DNA from: an uncultured Oscillospiraceae bacterium
GTDB lineage: Bacteria > Bacillota > Clostridia > Oscillospirales > Acutalibacteraceae
Reading direction: 5' to 3'
Assembly (NCBI GenBank): GCA_900543305.1
Contig: UQQZ01000016.1
Span: 1-38,629 of the forward strand
Length of the DNA: 38,629 nt
Shown here in pieces: positions 31,076 to 38,629 of the stretch. Position numbers and translations under genes: made by a program. Under the pieces are notes generated by a model. The model saw only the letters and a program-made list of their open reading frames with translations, searched no databases and was not told the DNA's origin. Each line of letters starts with the position of its first letter. Position 1 is the first letter of the stretch.

Positions 31076-34000
31076 TTAAAAGAGACTGGTCTGGCTGCTT
31101 TCCGGCAGATCCTTCAAAGCGCCCACTTCCCGCAGGGTATCGATTACAGCAGAGGACACCTTCGCACGGCTCTGCAGATCGTCCACAGAGATGTACTCTC
31201 CTCCCTGGTTTCGGGCCTCTTGCAGGCTGTAAGCAGCGGCGTCTCCCACTCCTCCCAGAGAAGAAAAGGGCAACCGGATTTTTCCCTCTTCCACCAGGAA
31301 TTTCCGGGCGTCGGAACGGTACAGATCCACCGGCAACAGCTCAATCCCCCGGGCAAGCATTTCATTGATGATCTGGAGCATGCCGAATTCCCCTTCCTCT
31401 TTGGCAGAGGCTTCCCGGTTCTTGATCTTGGTATCCAGATCTTTCATTTTCCGGAATACAGCTTCCTTGCCCCGCACGGCGGTGGCTCCGTCAAAATCGT
31501 CGCTGCGCACGGTAAAGTAGGCTGCGTAATATTCCAGAGGACGATGGACCTTGTACCACCCCAGCCGCAATGCGGAAATCATGTAAGCTGCCGCGTGGGC
31601 CTTGGGGAACATGTACTTGATCTTAAAACAGGAATCAATATACCACTGGGGCACATTGTGGTCCTTCATGGCCTGAATATGTTCCTTGGTCAGCAGCTTA
31701 GTGGCCTTGCCTTTCCGGACAATTTCCATGATCTTAAAAGCCATCTTGGGGTCTAGACCCTTATTCATCAGATAAGTCATGATACTGTCACGGGTACCGA
31801 TCACTTCGGAAATGGTACAGGTGTGATTCCGGATCAGATCCTGGGCGTTGCCCAGCCACACGTCGGTGCCGTGAGACAGACCGGAAACCTGCAGCAGATC
31901 GGAGAATTTCGTGGGCTTGGATTCCTCCAGCATCCCCCGGACAAAGTTGGTGCCCAGTTCCGGCAGGGACAAAGTGCCGGTCTTGATTCCTCCCAGGTCT
32001 TCCTCCGTCACCCCAAGAGCGGCCGGGGAATTGAACAGGGACATGACCTCCGGATCGCTCATGGAAACTTTCATCACGGGGATACCGGTGTAGTCTTCCA
32101 AGTAACGGTAAATGGTGGGCACATCGTGTCCCAGCTCGTCCAGCTTACACACATTGTCGTGGATGGAGTGGAAGTCGAAGTGGGTGGTGATATTATCCGA
32201 TTTTTGATCGTTTGCAGGGTGCTGCACAGGACAGAAATCGTAGACCTCCATGCCCCGAGGAATAACGATCATACCGCCGGGATGCTGGCCTGTGGTTCGC
32301 TTGATACCGGTACATCCCATAGCGAGTCGCTTTTCCTCCGCCTTGTGGAAGGTGACCCCGCGCTCTTCCTGATATTTTCGCACATAGCCCATGGCGGTCT
32401 TGTCCGCCACTGTGGCAATGGTACCTGCTTTAAACACGTTGTCCCGGCCAAAGAGCACTTCCGTGTACCGGTGGGCGCCGGTCTGATACTCACCGGAAAA
32501 GTTCAGGTCAATATCGGGAACTTTGTCTCCGTCAAAGCCAAGGAAGGTTTCAAAGGGAATGGTGTGACCATCTCGATCCATGGGGGTGCCACAGTCCGGG
32601 CAATCTTTGGGAGGCAAATCAAAGCCCGAATCGATACTGCCGTCGGTGATAAATTCACTGTGCTTGCAGTTGGGGCAGATGTAGTGGGGCGCCAAGGGGT
32701 TTACCTCGGAAATACCCGACATACTGGCCACAAAGGAGGAACCCACCGAACCACGGGATCCCACCAAATATCCGTGGGCTTCCGAGTCTGCCACCAATTT
32801 CTGGGCCGTCATATACAGCACGGAAAACCCGTGCTTCACAATGGAGTTGAGCTCTTTGTTGAGCCGGTCTTCCACAATCTTGGGCAGGGGATCTCCATAC
32901 CGTGCCTTGGCCCGTTCCCAGGTAATGGAAATCAACTGTTCCTGAGCCCCTTCGATGAAGGGCGGGAAATTGCCCATGGGCACCGGACGGATATAGTCCA
33001 TTTGATCGGCAATCCGGTTGGGGTTCTTCACCACCACTTCAAAGGCTTTCTCTTTCCCCAAATACTCAAATTCCTTGAGCATTTCCGGGGTGGTGCGCAT
33101 GTACAGGGGAGCTTGTTGATCCGCGTCGTCAAATCCCCGACCTCCCATAATGATCTTTCGGAAATCTGCGTCCTTGGGATCCTTAAAGTGCACGTCGCAG
33201 GTGGCCACCACCGGGATTCCCAATTTGTCCCCGATCTTTACAATGGTGCGGTTGTACTCCCGCAACCCCTCCACATCGGTCTCCCCATTGCGCACCATAA
33301 ACATGTTGTTCCCAATGGGTTGAATCTCCAAATAGTCGTAATAAGAGGCGATTTTACAAAGGGTCTCAAAGGATTCCCCTTTGACCACCGCCCGGAACAG
33401 CTCCCCCGCCTCGCAGGCACTGCCTACCAGCAGTCCCTCCCGGTACTTGTTGAGCAAACTCTTGGGCGTACGGGGATGACGGTAAAAATAGTTCAAGTGG
33501 CCTTCAGAAATTAACCGGTACAGGTTTTTCAGACCGGTGTGATTTTTCACCAGCAAAATCTGATGGTAAGAGCGCAGCTTTTTGGGGTCTCCTCCCGCCA
33601 GCGCCCCGTTGATCTGGTCCACCCGCTCAATATGGCGGTCGGTCAGCAGCCGGTCGATGAAATTCAGGAAGATTTCCCCCAGCACCGCCGCGTCATCCTC
33701 CGCCCGATGGTGATGGAAGGGCTTGAGCTTCAGGTAATTCGCCACGGAATCCAAAGTGGCTTTCTTCAAATCCGGCAATAGGGACCGCGCCATGGTTACC
33801 GTGTCAATATAGGTGTTCTCAAAAGGCTTTCCCTGCCGCTTCAACGCCGCACGGACAAAACCCGCGTCAAAAGAGGCGTTATGGGCTACCAGAACCGCAT
33901 CTTCTCCACAAAATGCAAAAAACTGTTCCAGGGCTTCCGCTTCCTTGGGGGCACCCTTTACCATCTCGTCCGTGATGGAGGTGAGCTGAGTGATCTTTTC

Positions 34001-35422
34001 CGGAATGGGCCGCTCCGGATCCACAAAGGTGTCAAACCGGTCGGTGATCTCCCCGTTGTGAATGCGCACGGCACCGATTTCCGTAATCCTATCATGCTGA
34101 GCACTCAGGCCGGTGGTCTCCAGGTCAAAGCAGATGAAATCCTGGGTCAGGGGCTGGGCGTTTTCCCCCTCCACGGCAGGCACCAGGTCGTTGACAAAAT
34201 AGGCCTCCATGCCGTAAATCACTTTAAAGTCCGGATCTTCCTTCCGGATGGCTTCTACGGTATTCATGGCCTCCGGAAATGCCTGGGCCACCCCGTGGTC
34301 CGTGATGGCCACCGCTTTCTGACCCCATTGATGGGCCTGCTTGATCAGCTGAGAGGCCGGCGTCATGCCATCCATGTCGGACATACTGGTATGCAGGTGC
34401 AGCTCCACCCGCTTTTCCAGAGCATCGTCCACCACCTTTACCTGATCCACCGTGGCAATGGCCCGGGGACGCATCACATTTTCCCGGTCGTATTTGTCAT
34501 ACTCCAAGGCGCCCCGAACCAGCACACTGGTGCCGCTTTTCAACTTGTCCAAGGCCGCCGTATCCTGTGCGTCCTGAAGCAGCTTCAAGGTGATGGACCC
34601 TGTATAATCGGTGATATCGATGGAGTAAATCTTCCGGGTTTTATCCCGGGTCTCCTTGGATTCCAAAGAGAAAATCTCTCCCCAAACCACAATGTTCCCC
34701 ATGTCCAAAGCCGCTTCTTTCAGGGGAACCAGTTTTCCCCGGGGAACCGATCCCAACACCGGTTTGGCAGTTTCCGGCACGATGGTGGGCAAAAGAGTGG
34801 ACTCGTCCCGGACACTCACCTGACGTCGGCTGGCCTGCTCTTTCAAGGCCTCTTCGTACTCCTCCATTTCTCGCACCACAGCTTCCCGCTGGCGCCGCAC
34901 CTGGTCCTTCTGGGCTTTTTCCAACAGACTGGCTTCTCCCGCCTTTACGGAAAGCCGCCCTACAAATTCCACCGGACAGTGGATGCCAAACCACTCCTGA
35001 ATCAAGGTTTTCAGCTTTACGTCCGTATTCCGGGCAGCCAGCAGCTCATATCCCCCATGTGCCAGACGGATGGAAAGTTTTCCCTCTTGATACACAGCTT
35101 CCGCCTGATTGAAGGTGCCGTTTAACGTGGCATCCTGTTCCTTGAGCGCTGCCACCAGAGAGGGCATGCAAGCACCGGAAAACAATTCCTCGGGAAAATG
35201 AGGCTCAATCCGCACCCGACTGAGCCCAAACACCGGCCCTTCCAACAGGCGCTCCAGTTTTTTCAGATCCCCATAGTCCACAAGAGCCGGAAACCGGGCG
35301 GCAATCCGCACAGAGCGGTCCTCCCGGTTCAGCCATAGGCCGATGATTTCCCCGTCACGCAATTCCTGGGAAATGCTTTGGCCATTCAATTCCTTTTGAA
35401 AGAAATTCCCCAACGTATTCAA
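31076..35422 (-). CDS. polC: DNA polymerase III PolC-type
   Basis: 1448 residues, full length. It is the replicative polymerase of Firmicutes, with built-in 3'-5' proofreading. Domains: N-terminal OB/interaction region (about 1-330); the PHP part starting with VELHLHTSMSDMDG (about 338); a DEDD exonuclease inserted in PHP with FICFDLETTGLS (about 428) and VAHNASFDAGFV; a zinc module CPNC...CPDC (about 908-937); the polymerase catalytic aspartates in PDIDLNFSGEYQ (about 968); and a C-terminal region with YIS-type beta-binding and duplex contacts. It is 12 nt downstream of ispG. It ends where the his promoter begins. Confidence 0.97.
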   Translation of the reverse strand: MNTLGNFFQKELNGQSISQELRDGEIIGLWLNREDRSVRIAARFPALVDYGDLKKLERLLEGPVFGLSRVRIEPHFPEELFSGACMPSLVAALKEQDATLNGTFNQAEAVYQEGKLSIRLAHGGYELLAARNTDVKLKTLIQEWFGIHCPVEFVGRLSVKAGEASLLEKAQKDQVRRQREAVVREMEEYEEALKEQASRRQVSVRDESTLLPTIVPETAKPVLGSVPRGKLVPLKEAALDMGNIVVWGEIFSLESKETRDKTRKIYSIDITDYTGSITLKLLQDAQDTAALDKLKSGTSVLVRGALEYDKYDRENVMRPRAIATVDQVKVVDDALEKRVELHLHTSMSDMDGMTPASQLIKQAHQWGQKAVAITDHGVAQAFPEAMNTVEAIRKEDPDFKVIYGMEAYFVNDLVPAVEGENAQPLTQDFICFDLETTGLSAQHDRITEIGAVRIHNGEITDRFDTFVDPERPIPEKITQLTSITDEMVKGAPKEAEALEQFFAFCGEDAVLVAHNASFDAGFVRAALKRQGKPFENTYIDTVTMARSLLPDLKKATLDSVANYLKLKPFHHHRAEDDAAVLGEIFLNFIDRLLTDRHIERVDQINGALAGGDPKKLRSYHQILLVKNHTGLKNLYRLISEGHLNYFYRHPRTPKSLLNKYREGLLVGSACEAGELFRAVVKGESFETLCKIASYYDYLEIQPIGNNMFMVRNGETDVEGLREYNRTIVKIGDKLGIPVVATCDVHFKDPKDADFRKIIMGGRGFDDADQQAPLYMRTTPEMLKEFEYLGKEKAFEVVVKNPNRIADQMDYIRPVPMGNFPPFIEGAQEQLISITWERAKARYGDPLPKIVEDRLNKELNSIVKHGFSVLYMTAQKLVADSEAHGYLVGSRGSVGSSFVASMSGISEVNPLAPHYICPNCKHSEFITDGSIDSGFDLPPKDCPDCGTPMDRDGHTIPFETFLGFDGDKVPDIDLNFSGEYQTGAHRYTEVLFGRDNVFKAGTIATVADKTAMGYVRKYQEERGVTFHKAEEKRLAMGCTGIKRTTGQHPGGMIVIPRGMEVYDFCPVQHPANDQKSDNITTHFDFHSIHDNVCKLDELGHDVPTIYRYLEDYTGIPVMKVSMSDPEVMSLFNSPAALGVTEEDLGGIKTGTLSLPELGTNFVRGMLEESKPTKFSDLLQVSGLSHGTDVWLGNAQDLIRNHTCTISEVIGTRDSIMTYLMNKGLDPKMAFKIMEIVRKGKATKLLTKEHIQAMKDHNVPQWYIDSCFKIKYMFPKAHAAAYMISALRLGWYKVHRPLEYYAAYFTVRSDDFDGATAVRGKEAVFRKMKDLDTKIKNREASAKEEGEFGMLQIINEMLARGIELLPVDLYRSDARKFLVEEGKIRLPFSSLGGVGDAAAYSLQEARNQGGEYISVDDLQSRAKVSSAVIDTLREVGALKDLPESSQTSLF

Positions 35423-35434
35423 CGCGCTTTTACC

Positions 35435-36481
35435 TCACAGCTTGTCCACTTCTTCCAGAAGAGCCGCCAGCAACTGGTCTTCCGGAACTTTTCTCAGGAT
35501 CTTTCCCTTCTTGAAGAGAAGGCCTTCTCCTTCTCCTCCCGCTACGCCGATGTCCGCTTCTCGGGCTTCGCCAGGACCATTTACCGCACAGCCCATCACT
35601 GCCACAGTGATGTCTTTCTGGCATCCTTCCAGGGCCTTCTCCACCTTACTGGCCAACCCGATCAAATCAATCCGTGTCCGTCCACAAGTGGGACAGGAAA
35701 CAAACTGGACTCCTCCCTTCAAATCCAGAGCCCGGAGGATGTCCTCCCCTGCCCGGATCTCCTCCACAGGGTCTGCGGTCAGGGAAACTCGTATGGTATC
35801 TCCAATCCCTCTCTGCAACAGGCTGCCAATCCCGATGGCGGACTTTACCAAACCCATCCGGGCAGTGCCAGCCTCCGTCACTCCCAGGTGCAGGGGATAG
35901 TCACATTTTCCGGCAATGAGCTCGTAAGCCCGCACGGTCAAGTCCACCGAAGAGGCCTTCAGGGAGATGACAATATCTGTAAAATCAAATTTCTCCAACA
36001 AGGAAACATGGTACAGGGCGCTTTCACACAGTGCCTCTGGTGTGGGACCACCGTACTTTGCCAAAATGTGTTTTTCCAGGGAACCGGAATTGACCCCTAC
36101 CCGAATAGGGATTCCATGGGTCCGGCAGGCATCTGCCACAGCTTTTACCCGGGAATCGTCCCCGATATTGCCGGGGTTGATGCGGATCTTGTCAATACCC
36201 GCTGCCACAGACTCCAAAGCCAGCTTGTAGTCAAAATGGATATCCGCCACCAAGGGAATGGAAATCTTTTCCTTGATAGCAGGGATCAGCGCCACCGCCT
36301 CTCGGTTGGGAATTGCCGCCCGCAGAATCTGACAGCCCGCCTGTTCCAGCCGGACCGCCTGAGCCACACTGCCCTCCAGGTCCGTGGAAGGCACGTTGAG
36401 CATGGATTGCACCGTTATCGGGGCACCCCCTCCAATGGCTACGCCTCCCGCCATCACTTGCTTGGATTTTCTCCGTTCCAT
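35435..36481 (-). CDS. ispG: 4-hydroxy-3-methylbut-2-enyl diphosphate synthase IspG
   Basis: 348 residues from the ATG at 36481, chosen because AAGGAG lies about 8 nt upstream; a start 75 nt earlier has no support. It converts MEcPP to HMBPP in the MEP isoprenoid pathway using a 4Fe-4S cluster. Visible: VQSMLNVPSTDLEGSVAQ (substrate region), RINPGNIG, and the cluster cysteines in SCPTCGRTRIDL and AVMGCAVNGPGEAREAD. It sits between rseP and polC, with dxr of the same pathway two genes upstream. Confidence 0.95.
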   Translation of the reverse strand: MERRKSKQVMAGGVAIGGGAPITVQSMLNVPSTDLEGSVAQAVRLEQAGCQILRAAIPNREAVALIPAIKEKISIPLVADIHFDYKLALESVAAGIDKIRINPGNIGDDSRVKAVADACRTHGIPIRVGVNSGSLEKHILAKYGGPTPEALCESALYHVSLLEKFDFTDIVISLKASSVDLTVRAYELIAGKCDYPLHLGVTEAGTARMGLVKSAIGIGSLLQRGIGDTIRVSLTADPVEEIRAGEDILRALDLKGGVQFVSCPTCGRTRIDLIGLASKVEKALEGCQKDITVAVMGCAVNGPGEAREADIGVAGGEGEGLLFKKGKILRKVPEDQLLAALLEEVDKL

Positions 36482-36574
36482 GACCCTGCTCCTTTCCCTT
36501 ACAGATTGGGAACGCCTGCGGACAATTCCGGCAGGCGTCCTATGCGTTTTATGCAAGGTCCACTGGGACCTTCT

Positions 36575-37645
36575 TTACGATCCGCCCAAAATGCGGAACA
36601 CATCGTTGAAGGCAATGACCACCATCAAACCCAAAAGCAGCACAAATCCCGCAGCATGAACATACCCTTCATACTTGGGAGGCACTGGTTTCCGGGTCAC
36701 CCCTTCCCAAATTAAAAACAACAGCCGTCCCCCGTCCAACGCAGGCAGAGGCAGCAAATTCACAATCCCCAGGTTGACGGTGATCATGACAATCATCAGC
36801 AGAATATTGAGTACCGCTTGACCAAAGCCCTGGGCAAGACCAGCGCTGGCCGCTTGGGTGATGGCCTGGGCCGTGCCTATGGGGCCAGCCACATCATTGA
36901 GGCCAAACCGTCCGGTTGCCATTCCCTTTAAGGTTTCCACCACCATCCGGACCATGGATAACGTATCCGTGGCAGAACGACGAACCAATCCCAGCACAGT
37001 GGGCGTTTCCGGCTCCACATAAAAATCCAGGGAAACCATCTGTGTGCCGTCTTCCATGGTTTGGGAGTTCAGGGCAAACGTGCCCAAGTCCACCCGCTGT
37101 CCTTCACGGTTCACGACCATGGAAATTTGGTTGGGATCCGCCAGGGCCAAAGCAAACGTCAAGTCCCGGTCCGTATAGATGGCATACCCATCGATATCCA
37201 CAATTTGGTCCCCCACCTGGGCACCCGCCGCTTCCAGGGCAGAACCTTCCGTAAAGCTGGCAATCTGCGTGGTGGCAAAGACATCCTGCTGCCCCAACAC
37301 AATGAGCATAAACAGGAACCCTAATACAATGTTGAAGATTCCTCCGGCTGCCACCACCAGAAACCGTTTCCAAACCGGTTTATTGCCAAAGGCCCTCTCG
37401 TCTCCGCTTTCCTCGTCTTCCCCTTCCATAGCACAGAACCCGCCAATAGGCAGAAGCCGCAAGGAATATTGGGTCTCCCCTTTTTGAAAACCAAAGAGCT
37501 TCGGCCCCATGCCCAGGGAAAACTCGTTGACCCGGATGCCCGAAGCCTTGGCCAAAAGGAAGTGTCCCAATTCGTGAAAAAAGATCACAAAGCCAAAAAG
37601 CAGTACCCCAATGACGATCAGCAGGGCTACCGTCACGATCTGCAA
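36575..37645 (-). CDS. rseP: RIP site-2 metalloprotease RseP
   Basis: About 356 residues. I take the TTG at 37645 as the start because AAGGAG lies 8 nt before it and any longer reading would run back into dxr. It is a membrane zinc protease that cuts transmembrane anti-sigma factors and leftover signal peptides. Visible: an N-terminal helix with the zinc motif HELGH; a conserved GGIFNIVLGF segment; a PDZ domain in the middle; and the C-terminal LPLPALDGGRLLF (NxxPxPxLDG), which supplies the third zinc ligand. Four transmembrane helices fit the family. Confidence 0.92.
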   Translation of the reverse strand: MQIVTVALLIVIGVLLFGFVIFFHELGHFLLAKASGIRVNEFSLGMGPKLFGFQKGETQYSLRLLPIGGFCAMEGEDEESGDERAFGNKPVWKRFLVVAAGGIFNIVLGFLFMLIVLGQQDVFATTQIASFTEGSALEAAGAQVGDQIVDIDGYAIYTDRDLTFALALADPNQISMVVNREGQRVDLGTFALNSQTMEDGTQMVSLDFYVEPETPTVLGLVRRSATDTLSMVRMVVETLKGMATGRFGLNDVAGPIGTAQAITQAASAGLAQGFGQAVLNILLMIVMITVNLGIVNLLPLPALDGGRLLFLIWEGVTRKPVPPKYEGYVHAAGFVLLLGLMVVIAFNDVFRILGGS

Positions 37646-37709
37646 ATGACCATCTCCTTCCAGTATCTCCAAAGGATCATTCCAAAATGGACCGCTAAAA
37701 TTCTTCCCC

Positions 37710-38629
37710 TTATACGGCTGCCTCCACAAAAGCCCGAGCTTCCCTGTCCGCTTCCAAGACCCCTTCCAGAGTCACCGGCGTCTTGCCGGACTGCCGGTTC
37801 ATGGCTGCTTCCACCAATTCCGGGATCTGAAGAAATCCAATTTTCCCCTCCAAGAATAGGGCCACTGCCTGTTCGTTGGCCCCGTTGGCAGCAGCGGGAG
37901 TCAGACCACCCCGTCGCAGTGCCTCCCGGCACAACTCCAAACAGGGAAATGCTTCCCCATCAGGGGGACAAAAAGTCAAGTCTCCAAATTCCCAAAGCCT
38001 CAATTCCCCTGCCGGGGACGGAAGCCGTTCGGGATAGGTCAAAGCGTACTGAATGGGCACCGCCATATCCGGCACTCCCAGCTGAGCCAATACCGCGTGA
38101 TCCTTATATTGGACCATGGAATGGACTATGCTTTGCCGGTGCACCACCACGTCGATCTTGTCTTCCGGCATTCCAAACAACCAGGAAGCTTCGATCACTT
38201 CCAGGCCCTTGTTCATCATGGTAGCAGAATCGATGGTGATTTTTGCACCCATGCTCCAATTGGGATGGTGGAGTGCCTGCTCCCGGGTCACCTGTTTGAG
38301 CTCATCCCGGGTTTTCCCGAAAAAGGGGCCTCCCGAAGCGGTGAGTATCAATTTCTCAACCGCCCCTTTTCCCGGGCTTCCCTGCAAGCATTGAAAAATG
38401 GCGGAGTGCTCACTGTCCACAGGAAGGATCTCCACCTTATTTTGCCTCGCTGCCTCCACGACCATACTGCCCCCGGCCACCAAGGTTTCCTTATTGGCCA
38501 GAGCGATCGTCTTACCCGCCTTGATCGCATTGATCGTGGGTAACAACCCACTATACCCAACCATGGCAGTAACGACCACATCAATCGTGGATGTTTGCAC
38601 GACTTGAGCAATAGCTTCGCTCCCGGCAT
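37710..38629 (-). CDS. dxr: 1-deoxy-D-xylulose-5-phosphate reductoisomerase Dxr (N-terminus beyond window)
   Basis: About 306 C-terminal residues are visible; the open frame continues through the right edge, and the missing part (about 80 residues) would contain the NADPH-binding GSTGSIG. It makes MEP from DXP, the second step of the MEP pathway. Visible: AIKAGKTIALANKETLVAGG, PVDSEHSAIFQCL, ILTASGGPFF, TIDSATMMNKGLEVIEASWLF and HRQSIVHSMVQYKDH, which hold the metal and substrate ligands. An apparent GTG start at 38600 is internal. The gene is intact as far as seen. Confidence 0.95.
   Translation of the reverse strand, partial: AGSEAIAQVVQTSTIDVVVTAMVGYSGLLPTINAIKAGKTIALANKETLVAGGSMVVEAARQNKVEILPVDSEHSAIFQCLQGSPGKGAVEKLILTASGGPFFGKTRDELKQVTREQALHHPNWSMGAKITIDSATMMNKGLEVIEASWLFGMPEDKIDVVVHRQSIVHSMVQYKDHAVLAQLGVPDMAVPIQYALTYPERLPSPAGELRLWEFGDLTFCPPDGEAFPCLELCREALRRGGLTPAAANGANEQAVALFLEGKIGFLQIPELVEAAMNRQSGKTPVTLEGVLEADREARAFVEAAV

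Noticed and set aside
31823..33514. 563-residue open frame opposite polC (plus strand), and other long antisense frames such as 33881-35125
   Set aside because: Shadow frames of the strongly conserved PolC; histidine/glycine-rich composition, no ribosome binding sites, no family motifs.

Overview
This window looks like chromosome of a moderately GC-rich Firmicute of class Clostridia, probably an Oscillospirales-type gut bacterium. The evidence is the gene set: PolC-type DNA polymerase III, DnaD and DnaI-like helicase loaders, a two-gene ThrE exporter, HisZ with a short HisG, dxr-rseP-ispG-polC in a row, and strong AGGAGG-type ribosome binding sites. The species cannot be fixed from sequence reading alone.

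Layout. Positions 1-2594 are host sequence: the 3' part of an NmrA-like NAD(P)-binding protein gene and a MATE exporter. Positions about 2622-14536 are an integrated mobilizable element of about 11.9 kb. It has split a host tRNA-Thr(CGT) gene at the variable loop: the 3' half lies at 2594-2625 and the 5' half at 14533-14580. The two element ends carry 18-bp imperfect inverted repeats flanking a shared GACC, as expected for attL and attR of a large serine recombinase. Inside, all on the minus strand, are a sigma-70-like regulator, a RepA-like ATPase, a possible oriT, a small protein, MobC, a MOBP-type relaxase, a TnpW-like protein, the serine recombinase, and a type III restriction-modification cargo in the unusual order res - unknown gene - mod. 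Close to its right end the element carries a complete tRNA-Thr(CGT) with its own terminator. This lies downstream of the host tRNA promoter, so it could replace the gene the element destroyed. This is the most interesting feature of the window.

Positions 14683-23351 are host genes on both strands: dnaD and a dnaC/dnaI-like loader; a secreted cohesin-like protein with three cadherin-like repeats (minus); the split ThrE exporter; an RluA-family pseudouridine synthase; and a glycosyltransferase fused to a CsaB-type pyruvyl transferase.

Positions 23477-31072 are a histidine operon on the minus strand, hisZ-hisG-hisD-hisC-hisB-hisA/I(fused)-hisE, followed by a methyltransferase overlapping hisE and a GNAT acetyltransferase. 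hisH and hisF are missing, and hisA is fused to hisI where hisF would normally sit. Positions 31076-38629 are polC, ispG, rseP and a dxr that runs off the right edge: isoprenoid precursor synthesis, membrane proteolysis and DNA replication in one tight row.
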